NCBI RefSeq assembly: GCF_000328565.1
Contig: NC_019966.1
Coordinates: 2,356,001-2,420,000, forward strand
Reading direction: 5' to 3'
Source: Mycobacterium sp. JS623
Lineage (GTDB): Bacteria > Actinomycetota > Actinomycetes > Mycobacteriales > Mycobacteriaceae
DNA length: 64,000 nt
How positions within the stretch are numbered: the stretch's first letter is position 1; each line of letters starts with the position of its first letter. Under the pieces are notes generated by a model. That model was given only the letters and a program-made list of their open reading frames with translations, ran no database searches and was not told the DNA's origin. The translations under genes and the position numbers were made by a program. Of the stretch, positions 42,739 through 51,559 are shown in pieces.

Positions 42739-44534
42739 GCCGCGGCACCGGTGATGCCGTGGCGCTGCAACCACAGTTCCAGCAGCGCGATCTGCCAGAG
42801 CTCGTTGCCGCGCAACGGGGTGAGCCGGCCGTTGGGGTCGGCGAGCAACCGGTCGACCGCCTCCGGCCGGAACAGGCCGCGCTCCTTGGCGGCCGGCGCA
42901 TACAGTGCGTCACGGACGAGGTTGAGGTACGGACCTTCCAGATGGGTCAACGCGGGCACGGGGAAGTAGCCCTTGGGCCGGTCGATGACATCCGCGGGAA
43001 TCACCTTGCGCGCAGCCTCTTTCAGTACACCCTTGCCGTCGTGTGCAGTCTTCAGCTCGGGTGGACATGTGGCGGCCAGTTCAACCAGTTCATGGTCGAG
43101 GAACGGCACCCTGCCCTCCAGGCCCCACGCCATGGTCATGTTGTCGACCCGCTTGACCGGGTCGTCGACCAGCATCACGGTGGTGTCGAGTCGCAGCGCG
43201 CGGTCGACACCCGTGGCCGCACCCGTGCGCGCGAAGTGCTCGGCGACGAACTGCTCACTGGGATCCCCGTCGACGAGGTAGCCGGGCGCAATGATGCCCC
43301 GATATCCGGACGGGTCGCGGTCGAAGAACGCCTTGCGGTACTTGCCAACCGAGTCCTCGAGTGAGGTGGCTTCGGCCATCGGGGGATACCAGTGGTAGCC
43401 GGCGAACACCTCGTCGGCACCCTGCCCGGACTGCACGACCTTGACGTGCTTGGCGACTTCCTGGCTGAGCAGGTAGAAGGCCACGCAGTCGTGGCTGACC
43501 ATCGGCTCACTCATAGAGCCGATCGCGCCGTCGAGCGCGGGCAGCATGCGCTCGGTGCCGATGCGGATCTGATGGTGGTCGGTCCCGAAGCGCTCGGCGA
43601 CGATGTCTGAGTACTTGAACTCGTCACCCTTCACGCCGCCCACCGACTCGAAGCCGATCGAGAACGTCGCGAGGCCGTGCTGGCCGGCCTCTGCGAGCAG
43701 CCCAACGATCAGGCTGGAGTCGACGCCGCCCGACAGCAGGCATCCGACGGGCACGTCGGCCACCAGACGGCGATCGACAGCGACCCGCAACGCCTCGAGA
43801 ACCGCGTCCTCCCAATCACGTTCGGACCAGTCGGCGCGCTCGTCGTTCCTGGTGAAGTCGGGCTCCCAATACGTTGTCGTGGTGCAGCGGCCGTCGGGCT
43901 CAATCGCGACGAGCGACGCGGGCGGAACCTTCGTCACGCCGCGCAGGATCGTGCGCGGCGCGGGCACCACCGAGTGGAAGGTCATGTAATGGTGCAGCGC
44001 AACGGCGTCGATGCGGGTGTCGACATCGCCGCCTGCGAGCAGGGCGGGCAACGACGAGGCGAACCGGATGCGCTTGCCGTCCTGGGACAGATACAGCGGC
44101 TTGATGCCAAGGCGGTCACGCCCGAGCACCACCCGACCGCTGTCGCGTTCGACGATCGCGAACGCGAACATGCCGAACAGGCGGTCGACGAAGCGGTCGC
44201 CCCAGTGGTGGTAGGCCTTCAGCAAGACCTCGGTGTCGCTGTGCGAGAAGAACCGGTAACCCTGCTCGCTCAGTTCGCGCCGCAACTGCTTGTAGTTGTA
44301 TATACAGCCGTTCCAGCAGACCGCGAGCCCGAGGTCGGAATCGACCATCGGCTGCGCGCCTGCCTCGGACAGGTCAATGATTTTCAGGCGACGGTGGCCG
44401 AGCGCCACCCGACCCTGCGACCACACGCCAGCGGCGTCGGGACCCCGGGGCACCATCGCCTCGGCCATCGCCGAGACGGCGGCGACATCGGGTGTCCGGC
44501 CGTCCAAACGCACCTCGCCAGCGGCTCCGCACAC
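42735..44534 (-). CDS. asnO: N-acetylglutaminylglutamine amidotransferase (AsnB-like)
   Basis: 599-residue asparagine-synthetase-family enzyme. The GTG start places Cys at position 2 (MCGAAGE), the glutaminase nucleophile. The N-terminal Ntn domain shows RGPDAAGVW, LGHRRLKIIDLS, CWNGCIYNYKQLR; the C-terminal ATP-pyrophosphatase domain has GCLLSGGVDSSLIVGLLAE (about 255-273) and SGQGADEVFAGYHWYPP. It would amidate the acetyl-dipeptide, giving NAGGN. First of the two-gene unit, starting 49 bp after the co-directional permease. Distinguished from true AsnB by its partner gene. Confidence 0.9.
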   Translation of the reverse strand: MCGAAGEVRLDGRTPDVAAVSAMAEAMVPRGPDAAGVWSQGRVALGHRRLKIIDLSEAGAQPMVDSDLGLAVCWNGCIYNYKQLRRELSEQGYRFFSHSDTEVLLKAYHHWGDRFVDRLFGMFAFAIVERDSGRVVLGRDRLGIKPLYLSQDGKRIRFASSLPALLAGGDVDTRIDAVALHHYMTFHSVVPAPRTILRGVTKVPPASLVAIEPDGRCTTTTYWEPDFTRNDERADWSERDWEDAVLEALRVAVDRRLVADVPVGCLLSGGVDSSLIVGLLAEAGQHGLATFSIGFESVGGVKGDEFKYSDIVAERFGTDHHQIRIGTERMLPALDGAIGSMSEPMVSHDCVAFYLLSQEVAKHVKVVQSGQGADEVFAGYHWYPPMAEATSLEDSVGKYRKAFFDRDPSGYRGIIAPGYLVDGDPSEQFVAEHFARTGAATGVDRALRLDTTVMLVDDPVKRVDNMTMAWGLEGRVPFLDHELVELAATCPPELKTAHDGKGVLKEAARKVIPADVIDRPKGYFPVPALTHLEGPYLNLVRDALYAPAAKERGLFRPEAVDRLLADPNGRLTPLRGNELWQIALLELWLQRHGITGAAA

Positions 44535-44583
44535 TCAGCCGACCCTACCCACTGACGGGGCTCGTCAAACAATTCCGCCGTAG

Positions 44584-46167
44584 CTAGGACACGCCTTCCA
44601 ACTGTTCGCCGGTCTCGTCGACCTGCTTGATCGGCCCGGTGAACCAGTTCTTCACCGACGCGTGCCAGTAGATCCACAACAGGATCAACACGCCGCCGAC
44701 CAGCAGTGGGGTGTAGTTGACGAACTTCAACTCGAAGCTCGGATCCCACGGCATACCGCCGAGCGATGTCGGAAACATGGCGACGACGGATGTGACGATG
44801 ATCTCGATCACCGCGACCGGACACATCCACTTCCAATGGTTGCCGAGGTTCCAGGAGCCTTGCTGGAACGAATCGCCCGCTTTCCAGCGGTAGTAGATCG
44901 GGACGGCGAAGCATAGATATAGGCCGACGACGCCGATCGAGACCACCGCGAAAAAGGCGACCGGCGATGGTACATCCTGGCCGTTGATCGGAATCTTGAC
45001 CGCCACGATCGCGGGCACCGTGATGATCGCGGCGATCAGTGCTGTGATCATCACGCCGTTGGCAGGCACCCGCTTTGTGGTCAATTTCGACCACAGCTGG
45101 TGGCCGGGCACGGCCCGATCTCGGCTGAAGGCGAACAGCATGCGAGACGCGCTCGTCTGGCAGGCGACCGTGCAGAAGAACTGGCCGGCGGTCGAGATGA
45201 ACAGCACGGTCGCCATCCACTTCGAGGTAAGGGCCTGGCTGAAGATGGTCGCCACCGCGCCGCCGTTGGCGGAGACCGCATCCGAATCCTGCACCGCGAA
45301 AAGGAAGGTCAAGAGCAGGATCCAGCCGCCGATCGCGGAGTAGAAGATCGACTGCCAAATGCCTCTCGCCGCCGCGTTGGCCGCGCTCTTGGTCTCCTCG
45401 GAAAGATGGGCGGACGCGTCGTAGCCGGTGATCGTGTACTGCGTCAGGATCGCCGAGATCGGCAGTACGAACAGCAGGAAGCCGAAGCCGGATGTGGCGC
45501 CGCCGAAGATTCCGGTGTTGTTGATCGTCTTGGCAAACACGTCACCGAAGCTGGCGTGCTGCTCGGGGACGGCCCACAAGATGAGGATCACGGCCGCGGC
45601 GCCAGCCACGTGCCACCACACCGAGATGTTGTTGATGACGGCCAACAGGTGCGACGAGAAGATGTTGATGGTGGCCGAGATGGCCAGGATGATCAGGAAG
45701 ATGATGAACGTCCGGGTGAGGCTGTAGCCGGCGAGCCAACCCTCGCTGAACGTGCCGAGCGTCAGATCCAGGAACGTCGCGCAGCCGTAGGCCACAGATG
45801 CCAGGATCGCGATCAGCCCGATCAGGTTCAGCCAGCCCGTGTAGAACCCGGCCTTGACGCCACCGAGTTTGCTTGCCCACCAATAGATTCCGCCGGAGGT
45901 CGGGAACGCCGACACCAGTTCGGACATGCACAGGCCGATGATCAGGATGAACGCCGACACGATCGGCCAGCCCCATGCGATCGCTGCGGGACCGCCGTTG
46001 TTCCAGCCGAGGCCGAACGAGGTGAAGCAGCCCGCCAGGATCGAGATGATCGAGAACGAGATGGCGAAGTTGGAGAAGCCCGACCAGGACCGCTGCAACT
46101 CCTGCACGTAGCCGAGCTTGGCGAGATGCTGCTCGTCTTCATTCAATTGCTCATGGCCCTCTGGCAC
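44584..46167 (-). CDS. APC-family amino-acid permease
   Basis: 527-residue permease with about 12 membrane helices. The N-terminus LGYVQELQRSWSGFSNFAISFSIISI is typical of the GABA/choline-type APC transporters (UGA4/BAT1 group), followed by SELVSAFPTSGGIYWWASKLGG. The C-terminal tail is short and acidic. The GTG at 46167 has AAGGAGAACC 5 nt upstream. It is followed at 49 bp by the NAGGN pair in the same direction, so it may be in the same operon and import glutamine, glutamate or a compatible solute. Substrate not determinable. Confidence 0.9.
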   Translation of the reverse strand: MPEGHEQLNEDEQHLAKLGYVQELQRSWSGFSNFAISFSIISILAGCFTSFGLGWNNGGPAAIAWGWPIVSAFILIIGLCMSELVSAFPTSGGIYWWASKLGGVKAGFYTGWLNLIGLIAILASVAYGCATFLDLTLGTFSEGWLAGYSLTRTFIIFLIILAISATINIFSSHLLAVINNISVWWHVAGAAAVILILWAVPEQHASFGDVFAKTINNTGIFGGATSGFGFLLFVLPISAILTQYTITGYDASAHLSEETKSAANAAARGIWQSIFYSAIGGWILLLTFLFAVQDSDAVSANGGAVATIFSQALTSKWMATVLFISTAGQFFCTVACQTSASRMLFAFSRDRAVPGHQLWSKLTTKRVPANGVMITALIAAIITVPAIVAVKIPINGQDVPSPVAFFAVVSIGVVGLYLCFAVPIYYRWKAGDSFQQGSWNLGNHWKWMCPVAVIEIIVTSVVAMFPTSLGGMPWDPSFELKFVNYTPLLVGGVLILLWIYWHASVKNWFTGPIKQVDETGEQLEGVS

Positions 46168-46221
46168 GACGGTTCTCCTTCACCGATGGGGACAGGCAGT
46201 TTCCCTACGGACAATAGGCCG

Positions 46222-46245
46222 CTATTGGTCTGGCGTCCTACCTTT
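46222..46245. promoter_or_regulatory. Shared 24-nt element, copy 1 (permease pair)
   Basis: CTATTGGTCTGG... with core GGTCTG-N4-CCTACCTTT, matching 20 of 24 bases with 52326-52349 upstream of glnA4, in the same orientation. It lies about 55 bp upstream of the leftward amino-acid permease and 166 bp upstream of the rightward ethanolamine-type permease. TGGTCT equals the half-site of HutC/DasR-type GntR sites, and such a regulator gene is at 51560. Confidence 0.65.
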
Positions 46246-46369
46246 GGAGATGACGGGTACGTAAAACTTCCCCGCAGGGGGCCCAGCGGGGCGACTAGCT
46301 GGCGTTTCGGGTCTTTCCGAACTGCCTCCGTCTCGATATTGACGTGGGGATACGCCGTCATTATTGTCC

Positions 46370-46386
46370 AAGTTGTCTGACAACTT
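46370..46386. promoter_or_regulatory. 17-bp perfect palindrome before the transporter gene
   Basis: AAGTTGTCTGACAACTT, symmetric around T46378, ends 25 bp before the ATG of the ethanolamine-type permease, in the core-promoter or leader. GT-N3-AC symmetry fits FadR-type GntR proteins; one is encoded at 56678 in the same island. Confidence 0.7.
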
Positions 46387-46411
46387 TGGCCAAATTGCCG
46401 AGGAGGCCGCC

Positions 46412-47986
46412 ATGGCGGATTACAAGCGGGCAGTCGGATCGGTCACCTATCGGGACGCAGAACACGGTTATTTCGAACGGCGCAAGTTGCGCCGGCACGC
46501 CGCGTTCTGGTCGCTGTGGGCGCTCGGTGTCGGCGCCGTCATATCCGGAGATTTCTACGGCTGGAACGTCGGTCTGGACGCCGGCGGATTCGGCGGTCTG
46601 CTGATTGCGGGCGTCATCATCACGGTCATGTACTACGGCCTGTGCTACAGCATCGCCGAGATGTCACCCGCACTGCCTCACACCGGTGGCGCCTATTCCT
46701 TCTCACGGTCCGCGATGGGCCCGTGGGGCGGATTCGTCACCGGCCTGGCCGAAAACATGGAATACGTGATCACGCCCGCTGTGGTCGTCAGTGCCATGGG
46801 ATTCCTGTCCCACGACATCGTTTTTGAGCTGGCCGGAGCCGACGGATGGTGGAACAGCCCGGTGCTTTGGGCAGCGGTCTTCTACATCATCTTCGTCGGC
46901 ATCAACATCATGGGCATCGAGATCACCATGCGGTTTACGGTGGTGATCACGTTGCTGGCGCTTGGAATCCTCGGGTTCTTCTTCCTCGCAGTGCTTTTCT
47001 CGGGCAAGTTCGACTTCGGCCTGCTGACCAACATCCCACCGGATGACGGCGGAAACAGCTTCCTGCCGAGGGGAATTTGGGGCATCTTCCCCGCCTTGCC
47101 GTTCGCGATCTGGTTCTACCTGGCGATCGAGGAACTGCCGCTGGCCGCGGAGGAGTCGCATGATCCCAGGCGCGACATTCCGCGTGCGACGATCTGGGGT
47201 CTCAACACGCTGGTGCTGTTCGCGGTGCTGACCCTGTTCCTGAACACGGGTGTCGGAGGTGGCGCAGCAAGTATCGGCACGTCGGCGACCCCGTTGTTCG
47301 ACGGGTTCAAGGCGGTCTTCGGCGAGGGCACCGGGGCCGCGATTCTCGCCACGATCGGGTTGATCGGGTTGATCGCGAGCTTCTTCACGATCATCTACGC
47401 GTACGGGCGCAATACCTATTCGCTTTCGCGCGCAGGTTATTTCCCGCAGGTCCTGTCGATCACCCACCCGAAGCGGCATACGCCGTACGTCGCGCTGATC
47501 GCCGGTGCGGTCGTCGGTTTCCTGCTCGTGTGGTTGATGTACTTGCTCGGCCAGAGCCAGAACGCGCTCGCGGGAAAGATCGTCGGTGCGCTGCTGTACA
47601 TGGCCGTCTTCGGTGCGGTGATCTCCTACTTCATGCAGTGCACAGCGTTCATCATGCTGCGCCGCAAGCTGCCGAACATCGAACGGCCCTACCGCAGTCC
47701 GTGGGGGGTCGCGGGCGCCGCCGTCGCCGCTTTCATTGCGCTCGTCGCGCTCATCTCCTTGTTCTTCAATTCGGACTACCGCCCCGGTGTGGTCGGGACA
47801 CTGGTCTATTTCGTGATCGGTCTGCTCTATTTCGCGGTCGTGGGGCGGCACAAGCTGGTGCTCTCGCCTGAAGAGGAGTTCGCGCTTTCGCATGGGCAGT
47901 ACGGCGTGAACCTGGAAACGGAGGGCTACGGCGCGATGTCCGCTACCCAGATCGCGGCCGACAACCCGAAGACTCCCTCAGCGTGA
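46412..47986 (+). CDS. Ethanolamine permease-like APC transporter
   Basis: 524-residue transporter of the ethanolamine permease/EAT branch of the APC superfamily: RKLRRHAAFWSLWALGVGAVISGDFYGWNVGLDAGGFGG (about residues 27-65) is the diagnostic start with ISGDFYGWN; ALPHTGGAYSFSRSAMGPWGG and EELPLAAEESHDPRRDIPRA also match. About 12 helices. The ATG at 46412 has AGGAGGCC 5 nt upstream; 16 codons upstream cross the palindrome. It begins the rightward amine island and precedes the kinase gene by 14 bp. Ethanolamine is the likely substrate, supported by GlnA4 downstream, but related amino alcohols are possible. Confidence 0.88.
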   Translation: MADYKRAVGSVTYRDAEHGYFERRKLRRHAAFWSLWALGVGAVISGDFYGWNVGLDAGGFGGLLIAGVIITVMYYGLCYSIAEMSPALPHTGGAYSFSRSAMGPWGGFVTGLAENMEYVITPAVVVSAMGFLSHDIVFELAGADGWWNSPVLWAAVFYIIFVGINIMGIEITMRFTVVITLLALGILGFFFLAVLFSGKFDFGLLTNIPPDDGGNSFLPRGIWGIFPALPFAIWFYLAIEELPLAAEESHDPRRDIPRATIWGLNTLVLFAVLTLFLNTGVGGGAASIGTSATPLFDGFKAVFGEGTGAAILATIGLIGLIASFFTIIYAYGRNTYSLSRAGYFPQVLSITHPKRHTPYVALIAGAVVGFLLVWLMYLLGQSQNALAGKIVGALLYMAVFGAVISYFMQCTAFIMLRRKLPNIERPYRSPWGVAGAAVAAFIALVALISLFFNSDYRPGVVGTLVYFVIGLLYFAVVGRHKLVLSPEEEFALSHGQYGVNLETEGYGAMSATQIAADNPKTPSA

Positions 47987-48000
47987 GCTGAGGGGCAGCC

Positions 48001-49494
48001 GTGTCGCTGGTCCTGGGAGTCGATGTCGGCTCGCAGAGCATCAAAGCCGTCCTCGTCGACGAGGCTGGCGACGTCGTGTCCACCGGTTCGGCCACGCTGA
48101 GCATGACGCACCAGCATGACGGCTGGGCGGAGCAGGATCCCCAGAGTTATTGCGCCGCACTGCGAGACGCCGTCCGGGTGGCGACGGATGGCATCGATTC
48201 CTCGCGCGTGGTGGCAATGGGTCTCGGCAGCCAGGTGGACGGCGTCGTTGCCTGCGACGCGAATGGCGAGTCCTTGCGTCCGGCGATCATCTGGCTGGAC
48301 AAGCGGGCGACGGAGCAGTGCGGCCGCCTGGTCGCGGCGGTCGGAGAGGAGACGCTGACCGAGCGGACGGGGCTGGTGGCCGACGCCTCGCACAGTGCTC
48401 CGAAAATGATGTGGATCCGCGACCACGAACCGCAGGTCTGGCAGCGCACGGTGACGCTGGCGCCCGTCGGCTCCTATCTGCTGCACCGCCTGACCGGCTC
48501 GCACGCCCAGGACGCCGCGAACGCGTCGTCCACCATGGTGTACGACGTCACCCGCGGGGACTTCGACCGATCGCTCTGTCTAGCAGCGGATCTGGATCCA
48601 TCGATGTTCGCGCCGGTTCGGCGGTCCACGGACGTGGTCGGCACACTACTACCCGGCATCGCCGCGGAGTTCGGTCTGCCCGCGGAGTGCTCCGTAGTCG
48701 TCGGCACCGGCGACGAGCATGCCGCATCGGTGGGTGCAGGAGCGATCGAAGCCGGCGTGGTCGTCGACGTCACCGGGACGGCCGAACCCGTGACGACAGT
48801 GTCGGCGGCACCCGTGCGCGACCCGCTCGGCCTCGTCGAGACACACGGCCACGCGGTACCTGGCGCGTGGTTGATCGAGAATCCCGGATTCGTCAGCGGT
48901 GGTAGCACGCTCTGGCTCGCCGGGGTGCTGGGCATGCCGCAGGCCGAGGTGTTTCCGTTGGCGTGCAAGGCGCCGCCGGCCAGTGAAGGCGTGTTGTTCC
49001 TGCCTGCGCTGTCGGGGGCGACGGCACCGCGGTGGAACGACAAGATGCGCGGCGCGCTGCTGGGCCTGGCGATGAACCACACACCGGCCCACGTCGCCCG
49101 CGCAGTACTCGAAGGCTGCGCATTTGCGTTGCGCGACATCGTCGATCGCCTCGATGCGCTTGGCCTCGGTCGCGGAGAGGTGCGCATCGTCGGGGGCGGC
49201 GCCCGCGACAACCTGTGGGCGGCGATCAAGGCCAGCGTGCTTGGACGGCCAGTGCGGCGAGTGCTCACCGCGGAGGCGACCGCCGTTGGCGCCGCGATGG
49301 TCGCGGGCGTCGGTACCGGCTTCTTCGCCGATTTCGCCGAAGCGTCTGTTGCGGTTCGACTCGCTCCGGCCGCCATCGATCCTCAGCCCGAGGCCACCAA
49401 GACCTACGCCGACGCCTACCGCCGTTATCTCGCCGCGTTCGATGCCGTCGAATCGGCTCTGGGGCAGCCTGATTCATTGGCCCGGCCAACGTGA
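48001..49494 (+). CDS. FGGY carbohydrate/polyol kinase
   Basis: 497-residue two-domain kinase of the FGGY family (xylulokinase-like). N-terminal phosphate-1 motif VLGVDVGSQSIKAVLVDEAG, then WAEQDPQSYCAALRDAV, AIIWLDKRATEQ, VVVGTGDEHAASVGAGA (phosphate 2 region, residues about 235-251) and GGGARDNLWAAIKASVLGRPV for adenosine binding. It would phosphorylate a sugar, polyol or glycerol-like compound. The GTG at 48001 has GAGGGG 8 nt upstream. It overlaps the next gene by 4 bp. It is not a convincing match to a named subfamily; substrate unknown. Confidence 0.87.
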   Translation: MSLVLGVDVGSQSIKAVLVDEAGDVVSTGSATLSMTHQHDGWAEQDPQSYCAALRDAVRVATDGIDSSRVVAMGLGSQVDGVVACDANGESLRPAIIWLDKRATEQCGRLVAAVGEETLTERTGLVADASHSAPKMMWIRDHEPQVWQRTVTLAPVGSYLLHRLTGSHAQDAANASSTMVYDVTRGDFDRSLCLAADLDPSMFAPVRRSTDVVGTLLPGIAAEFGLPAECSVVVGTGDEHAASVGAGAIEAGVVVDVTGTAEPVTTVSAAPVRDPLGLVETHGHAVPGAWLIENPGFVSGGSTLWLAGVLGMPQAEVFPLACKAPPASEGVLFLPALSGATAPRWNDKMRGALLGLAMNHTPAHVARAVLEGCAFALRDIVDRLDALGLGRGEVRIVGGGARDNLWAAIKASVLGRPVRRVLTAEATAVGAAMVAGVGTGFFADFAEASVAVRLAPAAIDPQPEATKTYADAYRRYLAAFDAVESALGQPDSLARPT

Positions 49495-50846
49495 TTACCG
49501 TCCCTGATCCGGCGTCGCTGCTGTCGACTCTGCGAGCCGACGGCCACGACGGGCTGCCCGATGTCGACGTCCGCATCGGCTCGTCGGTGCTGGACGGCGC
49601 AATTACCGACAGCGCCGAGAGGTTCATCGGAAGGGACTCCCTGATCCTCAGCGACGGCGCACCGTATCGCACGACGGCCGGGCCGGTGGTGGAGCGGCTC
49701 GCAGTCCGTCTCGGCTGCCGCGTGATCCAGCTGGGAGCGGGAACGGTCAGGGCCGACGAGCAAACCGTCGAACAGGCCGTCGCAGAAGTGGGGGAGCACC
49801 GGCTCCTGATCTCGGTCGGGTCCGGCACGCTCACCGACATCGCAAAGGTCACCGCCCTGCGCACCGGAAACCACCATGTGGCTATCCAAACAGCCTGCAG
49901 CATCAATGGTTTCATCGCCGATCGCAGCGTTCTCGTCATCGCGGGAGCGAAACGCACCGTGCAGTCGAGGTGGCCCGACGTGCTGGTTGCCGACACCAAC
50001 ATCCTTGCCTCGGCGCCGTGGCAGTTGAATCTTGCGGGGGTAGGCGACCTTTCGACGGTTCCCAACGCGGTCGCCGAGTGGCGACTGGCCGCCCGCCTCG
50101 GTCATGGGCCGCCGTACAACGCGGCCGTGGTCGAGGACATCCTCGCCGCCAACCCGGTGCTGCCCAGACTTGGCCGGGCGGCACGCGACGCGGAGCCCGA
50201 CGGACTGACCGACCTGGCCCGGCTGTTGGCGGCCAGTGGATTGTCGATGGGGATCGTCGGGTCGACGGCGCCGGCTTCGGGCACCGAGCACGCGGTCTCG
50301 CACCTGATGGAGATGGCCCGGAGTCGCGAGGGCCGACCGACCGCGGCGCACGGCATGCAGGTCACGGTCGCGACCCGGCTGGCGGTGCGGGTCTGGCAAC
50401 TCGTCGACGCGACGATCCGGTCGGGCGACGCCAAGGTGCAGATTCCCGACGAAGCGACGAGCCGCGACGCCGTCGTACGGGCATTCACCGAGTTCGACCC
50501 GCAGACCGCGCAAGAGTGCTGGACGGCGTACTCGGCAAAGCGAAACTGGCTGCTGGCGCACCAATCCGAGGTCGAGGCCGTGATCTCGGAGTGGGACGCG
50601 TTCGCGCGGTCGCTGGGACTCGCTTCACCGGAACAATTCGACGAGATCAGCAACGCGAGCGGCCTGCCTACCCGCGCACAAGACCTAGGTGCCGGCTACG
50701 ACGACGACCTGTTGTTCTGGGCACTGCGAAATTCCCATCTACTACGAGAGCGCATTTCGATCGTGGACCTCGCCGACCTGCTCGGGGTGTGGTCAGACAA
50801 GACGGCGCGGTCGATCGTGGCCGACGCCTCGAAAGCAACGGAATAG
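49491..50846 (+). CDS. Glycerol-1-phosphate dehydrogenase-like enzyme (AraM/EgsA type)
   Basis: 451-residue metal-dependent alcohol dehydrogenase. NAD(P) motif region SVGSGTLTDIAKVTALRTGNHHVAIQTACSINGFIADRSV (about 105-144) with G-S-G-T-x-x-D-I is characteristic of glycerol-1-phosphate dehydrogenases. Metal ligands: Asp in GVGDLSTVPN, His in GTEHAVSHLME and His in TAAHGMQV. AraM of Bacillus interconverts DHAP and sn-glycerol-1-phosphate. Starts with GTG overlapping the kinase stop. It may oxidise a polyol phosphate from the kinase. The 60-residue C-terminal extension is longer than in AraM. Confidence 0.85.
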   Translation: MITVPDPASLLSTLRADGHDGLPDVDVRIGSSVLDGAITDSAERFIGRDSLILSDGAPYRTTAGPVVERLAVRLGCRVIQLGAGTVRADEQTVEQAVAEVGEHRLLISVGSGTLTDIAKVTALRTGNHHVAIQTACSINGFIADRSVLVIAGAKRTVQSRWPDVLVADTNILASAPWQLNLAGVGDLSTVPNAVAEWRLAARLGHGPPYNAAVVEDILAANPVLPRLGRAARDAEPDGLTDLARLLAASGLSMGIVGSTAPASGTEHAVSHLMEMARSREGRPTAAHGMQVTVATRLAVRVWQLVDATIRSGDAKVQIPDEATSRDAVVRAFTEFDPQTAQECWTAYSAKRNWLLAHQSEVEAVISEWDAFARSLGLASPEQFDEISNASGLPTRAQDLGAGYDDDLLFWALRNSHLLRERISIVDLADLLGVWSDKTARSIVADASKATE

Positions 50847-50856
50847 GAGCGCTGCC

Positions 50857-51549
50857 GTGTCTGAATTCGTGTTCATGCTCACCCACGGGGACCGAACCAT
50901 CGAACACGCCACCGAGGTCGTGCCGGAGCTGGCCGACACCGGGCTGCGCTACATCGGGTTCAAGGACGTCGGCGCGGATGCCTCACGGCAGCGGGAGCTG
51001 ACATCGCTGGCCCACGAAGCGGGCTTCGAGGTGATGTTGGAGGTGGTGTCGACCAGCAAGGAGGACGAACTTGCGTCGCTAAACGCAGCGGCCGCGGCGG
51101 GAGTGGACTGGGTACTCGGCGGCACCCACGCCTCAGCCGCCGCGGGCCTGTTGCCGGATGAGGTGCGCTACTGCCCATTCCCGGGCACGGTTGTCGATCA
51201 TCCGAGTGTGCTGCTCGGCAGCATCGACGAAATCGCAAGCGACGCTGAAAGACTCACCGGACTAGCCCACGTCAGCGGACTCGACCTGCTGGCGTATCGC
51301 CATCCGACCGCCGATCACGAGGCACTTATCCGTGAAGTGGTGCGCCGCTCGAGCGGCCCGGTGATCGTCGCGGGATCGATCGCGACCATCGACCGGGTGC
51401 GCGCGGTCAGCGATGCGGGGGCGTGGGGTTTCACCATCGGCAGCGCCATCTTCGACGGCCTGTTGCCCGGTGCACCGTCCGTCGCAGACCAGGTTCGCGG
51501 CGTGCTGGCGGCGACGACCGCCGGTGCGGCCCGCGAGGGCCGGACGTAG
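50857..51549 (+). CDS. TIM-barrel protein with phosphate-binding site, function unknown
   Basis: 230 residues predicted as a (beta/alpha)8 barrel: VFMLTHGDRTIEHATEV, LRYIGFKDVGADASRQRE, FEVMLEVVSTSKEDELAS, VDWVLGGTHASAAAG, GLDLLAYRHP, and a C-terminal phosphate-binding pair VIVAGSIATIDRVRAVSDAGAWGF and TIGSAIFDG like HisA/HisF or KDPG-type barrels. The GTG at 50857 has AGGAG 8 nt upstream. Following the kinase and dehydrogenase, it may isomerise or cleave the resulting phospho-sugar. Not a recognisable triose-phosphate isomerase, PcrB or pentulose epimerase. Product unknown. Confidence 0.78.
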   Translation: MSEFVFMLTHGDRTIEHATEVVPELADTGLRYIGFKDVGADASRQRELTSLAHEAGFEVMLEVVSTSKEDELASLNAAAAAGVDWVLGGTHASAAAGLLPDEVRYCPFPGTVVDHPSVLLGSIDEIASDAERLTGLAHVSGLDLLAYRHPTADHEALIREVVRRSSGPVIVAGSIATIDRVRAVSDAGAWGFTIGSAIFDGLLPGAPSVADQVRGVLAATTAGAAREGRT

Positions 51550-51559
51550 GCTGTGCAGA

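Noticed and set aside
49491-51549. Archaeal-type ether-lipid synthesis (G1P dehydrogenase plus PcrB)
   Set aside because: The TIM-barrel protein does not show PcrB/GGGPS motifs, and the kinase and amine context argue for catabolism.
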